A DNA stretch of 64,000 bases, from assembly GCF_015832195.1 (NCBI RefSeq), contig NC_052027.1:15372149-15436148 (forward strand), written 5' to 3'. Below, piece by piece: positions 1 through 13,100 of this stretch. How positions within the stretch are numbered: position 1 is the stretch's first letter; the number at the start of each line of letters is the position of its first letter. The notes under the pieces are model-generated. The model was not told the DNA's origin and made no database searches. It saw nothing but the letters and a program-made list of their open reading frames with translations. Both the position numbers and the translations under genes were made by a program. The DNA comes from Motacilla alba alba (lineage: Eukaryota > Chordata > Aves > Passeriformes > Motacillidae).

Positions 1-180
1 CCCCGGGACAGCGCTGGGCCCGCCCCGACCCGCGCCAGGCGTGGCCCCGGCGTGCCGCTCCGGGACATCCCTGCGCTGAGCCCTGGGCAAGGACGGCCGC
101 AGGGACGCGGCTGTGCCGCAGCACCCCGCCTGCCCTGAGCCCTGGCAGGGCGCAGCAGCTCCGCAGAGCCATCGCGTCCC
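1..180. promoter_or_regulatory. CpG-dense segment, probable promoter CpG island of an off-window gene
   Basis: The first 120 bases carry about 17 CpG dinucleotides and are strongly GC-rich, then composition drops sharply to the AT-rich background after about position 190. This is how the edge of an avian CpG-island promoter looks. On the minus strand an ATG at 172-170 opens a frame that stays open to the window edge (57 codons), rich in Ala, Arg, Gly and Leu and without acidic residues. GC-rich DNA often gives such frames, so I do not call it a gene. In mammals NEK4 lies left of the ITIH cluster on the opposite strand, so a divergent promoter here is plausible; the identity is inference. Confidence 0.5.
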
Positions 181-948
181 TTTGGATGGGGGGGGAGAAT
201 TGGTTAAAAAATCCTCAGGCTGGGTAAAAAGGAGCTGCTGGAGCTCTCCCGTGGCTGAGCACCTGCAGTCATAACACTGGCTGCAGGAAAATCAGAAAAT
301 AAAATGTTTTGTTATCACTGAGCATATAACCCCCAGTCCTCGAAGTCTGTCTTTCATTAAGGGTGAAATGAACCAGCTAAGAAGTTTAAGAGACGATTGC
401 CACTGTCAAAGTAACAAACACAGGAAAACGCCCTGCAGCTGCAGGCTGGGTGCACGTTCAGCGTGCAAGATGGAAGAACTGGGAGCTCGGGCCTGGTTTC
501 AGCCACGAAGATGAATAGGAACCATGTAATGGGAAGTTTCTAGGCTAGACAGGATACATGTCAAATAATGGTACCTAAATCGGGTACCTGAGTGATACGG
601 AGGATTACAGGGGTGCTTTTGAAATGGAGCTTAAATGGCTGTCACAGACTGCAAGCTCTGTTATGGCTGCAGTAAATTTCAGCCAGGGAAAGCCTTTAAG
701 GAAGTATCAGAAAGATGACAGTTTTCATTTGGGAAAAAAGTGGGTCTGGGGTGGAGATTAATCTCAGTTGCCAGTACAGAAATGGCTGTGAGTTTCTGTT
801 TGGAGCTATTACATAGAAGAGACACTGCTGAAATATTCTGTAAATGCTTTAGGAGATTTTCTAACAGAATTCTGTAGATTATACTAATTCAAATTCAGCG
901 CCTGATTTTTCCCAAATGCCTAATGCTTAATCCCACTTCTGTCATTGG
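181..948. other. Upstream region of the + heavy-chain gene, no gene seen
   Basis: AT-rich single-copy-looking sequence between the CpG-dense edge and the proximal promoter of the + heavy-chain gene. I see no exon with convincing splice sites and no recognisable repeat. It may hold further liver control elements or a non-coding 5' exon. Confidence 0.4.
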
Positions 949-961
949 GTTATTTATTAAC
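949..961 (+). promoter_or_regulatory. HNF1-like site in the proximal promoter of the + heavy-chain gene
   Basis: GTTATTTATTAAC differs at one position from the HNF1 palindrome GTTAATNATTAAC. It lies 68 bases before the start codon and 18 bases before a TATA-like run. HNF1 drives many hepatocyte plasma-protein genes, and ITIH genes are liver-expressed. The match is seen; binding is inferred. Confidence 0.55.
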
Positions 962-979
962 ACTGGGTCAACAAAGTTT

Positions 980-991
980 TATATATTTATA
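980..991 (+). promoter_or_regulatory. TATA-like box for the + heavy-chain gene
   Basis: TATATATTTATA lies 38 bases before the ATG at 1029, which would place transcription start near 1010 and give a very short 5' UTR. An upstream non-coding exon cannot be excluded, in which case this run would be incidental. Confidence 0.4.
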
Positions 992-1028
992 CATATCATT
1001 CCAACTGGAACCTCGCTTTTTCTCCAAA

Positions 1029-1118
1029 ATGGAAAATAATCTATTGCTTTGTATTTTAGTATTGATTCCTGCCTTTGCATCCTCAGACTTTTTGCTAACG
1101 CATGTCAGAAACATCAAG
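1029..1118 (+). CDS. ITIH3: ITIH3 exon 1: signal peptide
   Basis: Thirty codons beginning [19 protein letters not shown], a short charged start followed by a hydrophobic core and small residues, so cleavage is likely around residues 17-19. The exon ends at a GTAAGT donor in phase 0. This ATG is chosen because it directly precedes the hydrophobic core. The in-frame ATG at 945 upstream would put about 28 residues before the signal peptide and overlap the HNF1/TATA elements. Confidence 0.85.
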
Positions 1119-4100
1119 GTAAGTAATCTACCATGTGTGGGTTGTGGGTCTCCCACTCCTCAGAAATTAATTTCTTGCAGTTTATCAGCATTTATCAGAG
1201 AGTTCATACAATGCTGGCAGCTGGAGCTCTGTGTTCTCTGGTACCCCTGGATACAGGATAAAAGCTGAAACTCAGACTGGTTGATCTGTAATCAGCCTTA
1301 GTTTTCAATCAGCTCTGAAGTCCTTCTCTCTCTTTTTAAAACATCCCTTTCCTCTGTTTTCCCTGTCGTCACCACGTAATGGTGACACGTTTTAGTATAA
1401 TATTTAAATGTGTAAAGCAATCAGTGCTGCCAGAGAACTGACTTTGGCACCTGTTAGGGAATACAATAAAAAAGATGGCTCTAAGAAGCAGAAAACAGAG
1501 CTGTAATGTGGCATCAAGATAAATTCCCGCAGTCCAAATGTCATGGCAGGATTTTTCTCAAAAGATTTACATGTTAGCACAACATGAGATACATCTCTCA
1601 AAGCAGCCATTCTGGTTTTGACTGGATCTCTGAGTAAGGCAGTGTTGCCCGATGTTTTGCCTAATTCTCTTTGGTTATCTTGCTGGCCACTACTCCTTGC
1701 CTCCATAAATTATTTCCCTCTCTGTCAGTGGCTGTGCACTCTGAAAAGTTACAGAGGGCCAATCTCTTTAGGGAGCATTCTGAATTACTGGGTAGAGCAG
1801 GACAAAACAATTTATCTTTGATTGCTGCTGATGAGGTTATGATCTTTGCCAAGACTTATTCTTTGACAATCAGGATAGTAACATGCCTAACTTTTAAAAG
1901 CCAACATAAGAACTAATGCTGCAAAATGGAAATGCCAGGGATTCTTATTATTTAACCATCATGTAGCCCAGATATCATGTAGCTTTTTCCTTCTGATTAC
2001 TGTAGTGTCTGGAGTTCTCTACGTTTACAATGCTAAAGCCTTTCTAAATGGAAAACTGCCAAAGCTCTGTGCAGTGCTCCATCTATACATGCAGAGCACT
2101 ATGGAAAAGCCAGCTGATTCTCCCAGTTTTGTTCTGTATTTTATGCAAGCGTGATGTGATTGAAATGGAAGAGGCTGCTCTGTAGGGTGAAGGTCTCAGT
2201 GCCCATCCGTGTCTTGGCCCCTTTGAGCAAGCAGTATCCAGTGCTAAAGCATGGCAGGAATTCTGGCTGTCTGGTGATCTTTAAGCTGTCAAAGCTGCTT
2301 TTAGAGCCACAGCCAAGCAGACACAGTTGGCAGACCCAATTCTGCTGAAAATGGAACAAAATTCCGCATCAGAGTTCCCTGTGTGTACTGGCACACCCTG
2401 TTCCTATGAGCTGCATTAGGGGCTCTTCTCTGTGGCACCCAGCCAGCATCACTTGGGGGGGATGAAATCTTCTGTGCTCCTGTAGATTCAGAGATAATTT
2501 TCATGCCTTGTTTCCCTATGTAGCATTTAGGGATATATGCAAATACCTCGTTCAGTTGTGGATTCCCAGAGGTCACTTCAACATAACTGTACAATCTTTG
2601 CTGAGGCTTTTAGTCGTGCTGTGGTTTAGTTTCCCAAGCTGTACAATCAGGGCTTCTTTCAGCAAGTACTGTAATGGAGTCCTCTTTTCCCCTCTCTGTT
2701 TTCTTGGGAGTTTAAATTTCTCTTTTACTTTCCAATTTCCGTAGGTTCTTTGCACATCTATTCTTTTCTGCTGTCACAGTAAAACAGTATTAAACAAAAG
2801 AAGTTTGTTGCTGTTGCACAACTTAAAAATAATAACATTCTAATAACTGGTGCACCTGGCAAATATGTGAAAATAATACAGAAACATTTTATCAAGTAAC
2901 AATTACCCAGGGTAGAGGATGTTAATTCTCATTTTAGTCTAGAATTGCATCATCATTTTGATTGGCACACTATTGCTTTTTGCCCACATAGCTCAGAATG
3001 ACCTTGATGTTAATGGTGGCTCAAGTTACACCCAAGTGAATCATTAAAAATGAAAAAACCCAGAACAAAATCAGAGACCTAAAGTCACGTAATCCCCTCC
3101 CCTGTACAAACCAGGGTCAGCTAGAGCAGGTAGCTGGGTGATGTCCAGCTGGATCGAGTATCTCCATTGGGGATCAGCCCAAGAGCAAAGTGAGTAGTGC
3201 CTTTCACAGAGAGATTTTTCTGTAGTTTCAATGGAAACTGCAGAGTGCCCCTAAAAATATTTACAGAATCAAAATAGAGCTCCTTCAAAACTACCATTGA
3301 AGCCATGATTCTGATAAAGAATGTGCACAACAGCAACGCTGTAAAACTCAAATGCAGATACAGTATCTTTTAGTTTGGAAGCAATAGTCAGAAATGCAGA
3401 ATTTGTAGCTATACACATTTTTATAGGGTTTTTTGGGTTTTGGTTTTGTGGGGTTTTTTTGGGGTTTTTTTTGGTATTTTTTATAAACTGTGTGGTAATT
3501 GCACTGTAAGGAAAAGTGGCAAACAAACTGACATTTCAGAGTTCCAGCTTTTCATTTCCCAGGGTGCATCCCTCAGTTTCTGTATTGTAAGGAGAAATGA
3601 CAAGCTGTAATGACAGTATGGATACAATAAAAATATTTCCAATATTGGAAAGGTCAGATTTGAGTTGGTGCACACACTCTATACTGGCATAAAAGCAATC
3701 CATATATGGTTGTGAAAAGGAGGGATGGACACATAGAAATCATCTGGATGGCAATAACAGTTTGAAAGATGAACCTGAAGGAATGCACACTGACATTTTT
3801 TGCCAGACTCTTACAGCAGAAGAGAAGCCTCCTCCCTCAAACCTTGTATTACCACAGATTTAATATAGTGTCTTGAAAAGAACTCCAAAATAAACAAAAA
3901 GTAACCCTCTGTCTTTCAGTTTCCAACTGGGAAAGGTATTGAAAGCCTTAAGTGTACTTGTGATATGTGTCTGATTTGTTGTGTCCTTACCCCTGCCTTT
4001 GATGGAGCAGGTAAACACAATTCCACAAAATGTGACCCCCGAGGCTCTTGGAGCCAGACAAGATAAGGTGTTTGCAGCTGAGCTGATGGGAATTGAGTTA

Positions 4101-7100
4101 CACAAGCTGTTGTTTTAACAGCACTCAGAAAGTTTGTTTAATGCCTGTTCTCTTTCAGAACAGAGTACGAGATACTGTTGTACAGCTTCTCATATTTGCA
4201 CCTACTCTGGGAGCAAATACTGGAAAAAAAACCCTACATTTTAATGGCTTATTTTTCCCTCCTCCATGCAGCTTTTTGTAGTGACAGCCTCTCCTGTCTA
4301 ATCCTGCTGAATTACCTTCCTACCTGGTCATGTTAGGATGAGAGGCTCATGGGCTGAAATGGGAAAAATGTAGGAGTCTGAAAAAAATGTAAGGCTGCAT
4401 CTGCATAATAGTTTGGATTTGTGTGATGGGAAAAAAACTGTGCAAAGTAGGTTTTTATGCTTTGATATAACCCTTTTATTTCTTCCAAAGGAAAATGAGT
4501 TTGAAAAGAAAATATGTACTGCAGGACCCAGATCTAGGAATTCTCAAGAAAAAGATGTCACTATGAGGACAAGATAGTTTGGTTTTACTTGAGGTCACCA
4601 TACAGCCAACCCTTACTCAAGGAAGACCTATTAAACAGATTTTAGTGTGTTCTTTAATCTCAATGACATTTAATTATAAATGGCACTGAGCATTTGAGCC
4701 TCTTTTCCTCTCATTCTCCCTCATATTTCAAAGGTCTATGTGTATTTTCAGCTGGAAGAAGACACTTTTTTTGTATCACATGAGCAAAATATAAAGTGAG
4801 CAATATTCAAAGTTTAACTTACCTTTCAAAAACACAATATTTAACGTACACTAACATCAAATGAAAACCAAAAGATTCACCAAAGCTGGGAATGCCATAA
4901 GCAAAATAACTCCAACCTGCCTCACATCCCTTACTTGCTTTTCCCTCAAATTTACTTCAGTTTATTAATGAAGACCTTTCTCAAGCCTTCCTTCTCCTGG
5001 ACTTCTTTAAACTTGTGACAACTACACGGATGCTAGGAGATTTATTTCTAAATGCAGCTTTCCTAGCTAAGCAATGATTTTTTCTCTTTTTTTCTCTTTA
5101 CAGAAGCGAAATGCTGATAATGACTTGGTGAGTAAAGTTTGGTTTTGTCTGGGCTACCGAGATTTTATAGTGACAAGAATATTCTTACTGTGTTCACAAA
5201 ATGTTTCTGTGAGTCCAGTCTGAGCAAATGGATATTTCTGAGTGTGTGACAAGGAAAACAGCCCAGAGCTGCCTGTTTTAGGCAGTAGGACTAACTAGAC
5301 GGTTTCTTTCCAAGCTCTGATGGAAGCTCCTGGACAAGGAAGGAGAATGAACAAATGACTTTTAATCTCGTTGTATTTGAATAAATACCTAAGTTCTTTT
5401 GAAGTCACCTCCATATCTCTAACAGACTTTCATTCTATGTTTGTTTTGTTTTTACTTTTATGTTGCAGTTATTGCTGAGGAAGGCAAGAGACCTCATCTC
5501 TGGGGCTGATTCCACTTGGCACCTGGATTCCCCTTCAGCAATGCTTAAATGCTTTGATTGTTTTGGGAGCTTCTTAATTAATTGGCAGAAATCAGACCCA
5601 TCACAAAAACTCCAAGGCTCTTTCCAGTGCTGGTTTTGCTGCAAGAAGCAGACCTTGTTGTGGAGTTCCTAATGGGAACATCTATTGTTCACATGCTTTC
5701 ACTTAGTGTCCAGAAACCTTATACTTGAACATTCAAAGAAATTAAATATTGCCTTGCCCATTTCCTTGTTTAAAAAAGAATGAGCTCCAGCTGGGAGGAA
5801 GCTGAGAATAACATAAAATGGAATTTGGAGGCATTTGGGCTATTTTAAAACAAGAGGATTACTTACATCCCTGCTCTAGGAGTCATCCACTCGTCTGATA
5901 ACTACAGTCACTAATAGAGTGAGGCAGCAGTAAAGAGCTGTGCTCTTTGAATAACCATAAAAAGTCACTCACTCAGTAGAGAAAAAACCTATTCCTATAA
6001 TGGCAGTATTTTTGGTAGTAGTATTTTGTTAAACTCTATAGTTATGACTTGTGGAATAGCACCATCATGTCAGTGAAATAGATATCCAAGGAAACACAGC
6101 TGTGCTCCAGTTCTTATATTAAGTCTTTCTTTCTTTCTTTTTGCTTTGGAAAGCAAATGTACTGCTGTGGTTTCTTTTTAAAAATATTATCACAAGTGAT
6201 TAATACACACATGAGTGTAACAGCTGGTGCTCTTTTTGTCTTTTTTCATTTCTCAATCTACAGGTTGTCAATGGGATGGAAATCTATAGCATGAAAATTG
6301 ATAGTAAAGTGACTTCTCGCTTTGCACACAATGTCATCACCAGTCGAGCTGTCAATCGTGGAAATGTGTCCAAAGAAGTCTTCTTTGATGTTGAACTCCC
6401 TAAGACAGCCTTCATTACCAACTTCAGCATGTGGGTAATCTTTACAATATTGTTAAAGAAGACTAAAAATCTGTGCTAATTCAACTGGGAGAAACGGAAC
6501 CTGAATGTTCATTTTTACTTTGCCATTTGAATAGATTTCTAAGTACCTCCTGGGTAATTTTCTGGTACTATTAACTTAACATTCAAGATATGTGGAGAAA
6601 GACAAACATTGGTACATCTGTAGAAAAGATGACTAATTTTCAATTATTTCTATTCATCATCATGAATAGAAGGGAACCTGAGGGAATAGGGGACCTTTCC
6701 TGAAGATTCATACACCTTTTCAGAAATGCCTCTTACTTTGGTATTATCAAACCAGGAAAGTTCCATTACTTAATTTCCCTGGTGGCATTATAGCTTAATT
6801 TATCTCTTCATTTAAAAACTATATTTAAATGAAAGGCAGATAGTAGAATTATTCTTTTACATTTGTACCTTTAGTTGCAATCATGTGCAGTTCTCCACCA
6901 TGATGAGGTTTGATTGAGTTAAGCACATCCATCTCTGCTAATCACACTGTGCCTGCTTTATCTCCAGTGAAGAGAAGCAGTAGCTTTAGCACACAAACAC
7001 TCATAATGCATTTTAGAACTTCTTCGGTAGAATGAGGTGATGAGAAATGGCTGCTTAGTCCTCTAGGGAGCTCAAGGATGAAATGCTCCTCTGTAGATGA

Positions 7101-10100
7101 TGACATCTGGATATGTGAGTCACATCCAGAGAGTTGGTTTGCCATTAGATGAGATGGTGAAGCTGCTGAAGTGTAGGAATATGGCAGGTGTAAGTTGTAT
7201 TGTTGTAGCCCAGTTTTGATCTAATTAAAAGTAAAATTTGGTTTAGATTCTTTTATGATACCGAGCACAGAGCTCTTCAATCCAGCTGAATTCTCTGAGG
7301 AGCCTGGCTTCAGTGAAAGGGCCCAAATCTTGGCAATAGTAGGTCTCTGATAGTGGTTATCAGCAAACAAATCAATAAAGGGAGAATTCCTGTCATAACC
7401 TTCCACTAACTAGGACTTTTTCATCTGCAGGACAATTGATGGTGTCACCTATCCTGGAACTATAAAGGAAAAAGAAGCTGCAAAGAAGCAATATGAGAAG
7501 GCTGTTTCAAGAGGACAGACTGCTGGTCTTGTCAAGTAAGGATCATGTCTTGTGGCTTCCACACCATCACTTCATAGCAGACTGTGAGATTGGAAATGGT
7601 GTGTTCTGGCACTTTGCTGACATTAAGGACAAAAGAACAATCATTAAGTTATAGTTATGGTAGCACAAATTGTAGAAAGGAAATACAGCCTCTGACTGCA
7701 CGGGCACTGTCTGCAACTATGGAGAGGCTGTTCCTGCAACTTTCACTGGCTTTGTGGGACCTGTTCCTGGGATTAAGCTCAGTGGGAAACATGAAGAAAT
7801 TCCAGAGGTTGAGTATGATTTTGGGTATTGATTGATGAATTTTAGCAGTGTATCAAAATTCCCATCTTTGTTTTACTTCTTTTTGAAAATCATATGCCAC
7901 CAACAACAAATACTGTGAAAGGGGATAAAGATCTTTTTCCTATCCATTTAAATACAGAGCTTCAGGAAGAAAAACAGAAAAATTCACTGTCTCAGTCAAC
8001 ATTAAAGCAGCCAGTAAAGTCACTTTTGAACTCACATACGAGGAACTGCTGAAGCGACAGTTTGGAAAATATGAAATGTTCATCAAAGTGAAACCAAAGC
8101 AGCTCGTCAGAGATTTTGAGGTAAATGGCAAACTGATCAAATTTGACTGTAATTTAAGAGATTATGGAATTCTGCATATCTGTTGAAAGTGGAGTACCAT
8201 GGTCATTCCTATTGGTTCACAGGTGAGCTAAAGGCCATGATAACATTTCTCATGAGTCCCATGGGGAGCACTCATCAGTATGCTTTAACGCAGGCTTTTA
8301 CTTGTCAACTTGACAAATTTGGTCATCTACTGAGCATTACAAAAGAAATCTTGTATGAAAAACTGAAAAAGCTATTACAATGCCTTGGAGTAATTGATTA
8401 TACCTTTATAATATAAATTCCAGCTTTCTCACACCACTGTGAAACAACACCATCTTTAAATCAGTGGTACATATGTAACATTCTGGAATACTGCAGCTTT
8501 TATGTCTATCTGCCTTGATAAGACACTACTATCTAAGTTTCCAACAAGCCATATTTCTATTAAATTTTACTTATTTCTAGCTTTGTTTTTAACTTCTGTG
8601 TTTGAAAAGGCCTCTTTGGCTGAAGATGTGTCCATACAAGTGTAGATTTGGACTGCCATTATGAATTACAAAAGTAAATTTCTTTTATTTTTATGAAAAT
8701 CCCTCTTTTACATCTGTAGTTGCAGATCCTCCTGTAAATGAGTGAGTGGGTGTATTGTGGTTTGATCAATGACAGTACATTTTCAATTCATATTTCAGAT
8801 TGAAGTAGATATCTTTGAGCCCCAGGGTATCACTGAGCTGGAAGCAGAAGGAACATTCATCACCAATGAGCTACAAAATACCATTAAAAAAACTTTTTCA
8901 GGAAAAAAGGTAAATGGATTGCTGCATTCCATGATTTACTTATTATGGTTATAATTCTGAAATAATAATTTCAGTGCCAGCAATGGCAGCGAGAGGAAAC
9001 CTGGATACCAGTAAGATTATCTCTTACAGAAAAACTGAATTACTAACATGTAGTTTTCCCTTGTATGGGGGTAGTAGAATTCCTAAAACATACAACAGCT
9101 TTATCAAAAGTGTTGTTCAGAGTGAAGAGCTGACCCAAGGCAGGTAGGGAAGTAATCATATGAAGAAAGCTGTGGATAGCAGCCTTCATGTGTCAGTTAC
9201 CACCAATAAATTTCTAAGTACATATGGATTCGTACAACCTAGTAGCTAACCCAATAGAACAGGTTATTCTTATGTTTGTGAAAATAAATATACCAGCTTT
9301 AAAAAAATGCAGACATGTTCTGTAGAAGATTTTCAACTATTCAGGGTCAGATCTAAGGAAGACTTTTCTTTTCAGGGCCATATCTCTTTCAAGCCAACCC
9401 TCGACCAGCAGCGAACGTGTGCAAGTTGCTCAGAGTCTGTCTTGGATGGGGATTTTACTGTAAGATATGATGTGAAGAGAACAACTCCAGACAATTTGCA
9501 GGTAAGCTTAGCAACTTGAAATTCTGAGCTGTTGAGCAGTTTAACTTGCACAGTAAAGGTCAGGGAGCAGCGAGGGCCAGCTGTTTCCTAAGGGACAGGC
9601 AGCTGAGCGGGAGCACTGAGTGGGGTTTTCAGGGTGGGATCCAGAACAGTGGAGTCCATGGATAGGAGCAGGTACAGCTGTGACACAGCTGGAGACCGAT
9701 GTTCTGACACTGTAGCTCAACCAGGGACTAAAGGCCCAGTCTTGCACCTAAATGACACCCCTGGGCCCATGGACACAGGTGAGACTGATCAGGGCCATTA
9801 AAACTTTCTAGCCCACTCAAAGGCTAGACATTTAATGACAGTAATATCTCCTTTATCTGTTTTACCTTTATAATGTACCAAAGTTTTTGCTGGTGGGTTT
9901 TTTTAAACATTTTCTTTTTCAGATTGTCAACGGCTACTTTGTACACTTCTTTGCACCAACAAATCTTCCAAAGTTATCCAAGAATATTATTTTTGTATTG
10001 GATACTAGTGGCTCAATGTATGGAAGAGAAATTGAACAAGTGAGTTATTACATTACTATAGAGTTCCAGTGAAAGAGCTGGAACAAAGAGCTGGGAGTGA

Positions 10101-13100
10101 GAGGGTGCTGGAAGGGACGTGATGCCTTAGAGTGTGCATGTGCTGCTCAAGCTGTTACAAAGTGGCTTGATGGTGTGACCTCTCTAACGCCCAGTGCCAG
10201 ATGTACTAGTTTGCAGTGTTGCTGTAGAACAAAAATCTATACATTTAGCCTATATTTACTTATAAATGTCATTAGTTCAAAACTCTAAATATTAACATTT
10301 CCAGAGAGTGCTGTCATGTGCTTGACAGTTCCAAAATAAGCTGTGCATACAGATTATGTGCATTTTCTCTGTTCACTCTGTATCTGGGAAGCAGCAGCTC
10401 TTTTCAGAGTCGTGACTGAGCTAATGTTCAGAGTTTTCAGGCTTTGGTGCTGCATCAGAATATCCAGGCATGCTTGTTTATGAGCTTCTCCACTAACTTG
10501 TAGCTACCCACTTGCCATGCCAGCTTATCTCAGTGTAAGCAACCAACCATGATGGGAAACCTGATTTTCATCTCAGCTACAAAGATTTACCAGATGTTTT
10601 TGCAGCTGACTTCCCTAGAGTTACTCTGAAATTGATGAAGGGACTGGCAAGAACAGAACAAGTTCAGAATTTTTGCAATATATACCATGTAGGAGTAAAA
10701 AATAGCCCAATGCCGAGAGATTAATGATGTAAAATCTGTAAGCACATATTCTGTTAAATTTTGAATCATGTATTTAAATCTCTTTGCCTTACAGACAAAA
10801 GAAGCACTACTAAAAATCCTAGATGACATTAAAGAAGATGACTTCTTCAATATCATATTATTTGAAAGTGAAATATCTACCTGGAAAGAAACATTAATCA
10901 AGGCCACTCCTGAGAATCTGGATGAAGCAAGGAAGTTTGTTCGGCAAATTTCTGCTGAAGGCCGTAAGTACTTGATGGGCCTTGCCAGTAGGTCATTGTG
11001 TAAGTTAATTTATTGATTGATTCTGTGAACACAATGCTACAGTTTGTTGGGATTTCAGATTGCTGATGAGACATTCCTGAAGTTCAGTTTTACTCACACA
11101 ATGATGTCTATTTCTCTTTATGTTTCCAAAGTCCAGGTACTTTTCTATCTAGACATCCCCCTGCTTGTAAATCCAAATCTTTCATTTTCTTGCTGTAATG
11201 AAATCTCTTCATTATCTTCATCTCTTCATTTCCACAGACCCTAGTGGAAAATGGACCTTTATTTTGACAGCCTTTGCTGAACCCATATTTCTTTGTCCAC
11301 CTCATAGTGACAAATTTACATGGTGGTTTGATGAGAGGAATTGATATTCTGAATGCTGCTCATGAAGAAAACCTTGTGCCCAAGAGAAGTGCTTCTATAA
11401 TTATCATGTTAACAGATGGTCAGCCAAATGTAGGTAAGTTTGTGTTGGATGGAATAATAAAGATAGTTCATTAACTAACAAAAAATGCTAGTTAAAAATG
11501 GCCTTCATCTTTGACTTCTGGGTATTTTCATTATTTGAATGCTACTATACCAGCATCATAGTACTAAATCAAGCTTTTGGTAATGTCTCCTAAGAAATCT
11601 GAACATGCCAAGTCCCATTTGATTTTGTGATCATTTTATCTATTTTGAAAGCAACTCAAACATTTCCTGGTTTGATGCAGGTGTATCAAATACTCAGGAG
11701 ATTGAGAAAGCAGTGAAGAAGGCCATTGATGGCAGATACACCTTATACAATCTTGGCTTTGGCAGTGGTGTTGACTATGGCTTCTTGGAGAGGATGGCAC
11801 TGGAGAATAAAGGATTGGCCCGTCGGATTTACCCTGACTCTGATGCAGCTTTGCAGCTTCAGGTGAAGTAATTACCATGTACATGAGGTCAGAGATGTAT
11901 TAGGTCAGATAACTATTCATAGTCTTATTTTCAAATAATCAAAATCCCAGTGTATAATCTGATACTGAGATGCTCCTAAGTCTGCTGTGATCAGAGTATT
12001 AAAATGATAGAATAGTTTGAGTTAGAAGGGACCTTTAGTTGCATTTAATTTTCCCCTTCCCTTATATAAGAAGAAAGTGCAGGGACAGTAAGAGGGACAT
12101 GCTGTGGGGTATGGCAGGGAGTTTAAAACTTGGCATCGGGTGACACAAGTCACAGCTCTGAAGGACACTGGTGGAATGGCTGCAGTCCTTGTATGTCCTG
12201 CACCTCACAGATCATGCAGTTATGTCATGTCAAGGGACAAAACGAGTAACAAATCATAAAGCTCTTGTTATTCTTTCTTAAGAAACTCACTGCAAGCAGG
12301 TGTATCTTACCACACTCCTGAGGCATTTTAGAGTTGTATAAGACATGGAAACTGGTACAGGCCATACAGGGTTGTCTTTTTTTTACTTCTCACATTCCAG
12401 TAGCAGCCATTCAAAGAATTCACCAAAGAATTAGATATTAGATTTCATTGCGAGCTCTGATAAAATCAAATACCCAGTCTCCTTTGATTATGTTGTCATG
12501 TCAGTCTCATCAGAGTAGAGGTGTAGAAAATTATCTCTATCAAATAACAGGAGGCTTGGCATCTCTCTTAATTTATATTGATGGAACTCATCATCCACAG
12601 CACATTGTTCTTCCTTTCTCTTAGCCAGACTGAAGAGTTTGTGTGTCCTTTATCATTTCCATTATTTGTAGATTTCTAGGCCTTACACTCTGAGATCTAA
12701 CTAAATATCTAAATATTACTTATAAAATACACTTTTAGTTTGCATTGCTGAAATAGCAAGATGTTTCTGGTTACAGGCCTACCCATGAATTAAAGAAACA
12801 ATGACAGTTAAATGTTTTCTTTTTTTTCTTTCAATCCTACAGGGGTTTTATGATGAGGTGTCAAATCCCATGCTCATAGATGTGGAGTTAAACTACCCAG
12901 AAAACGAAATATCAGACCTAACTACTAACAGCTTTAAGCATTTCTATGATGGGTCAGAGATTGTGGTGGCTGGGCGCTTTGTAGACAGCAACCAAAACCA
13001 TTTGTCTGTAGATGTAAGAGGTGAAGGTGTAAGTATGGATTTCTTTGACTTATGTAAGCTACACAAAATCTCTGAATGCTTCTTTTGCCTCCATTGTGAT

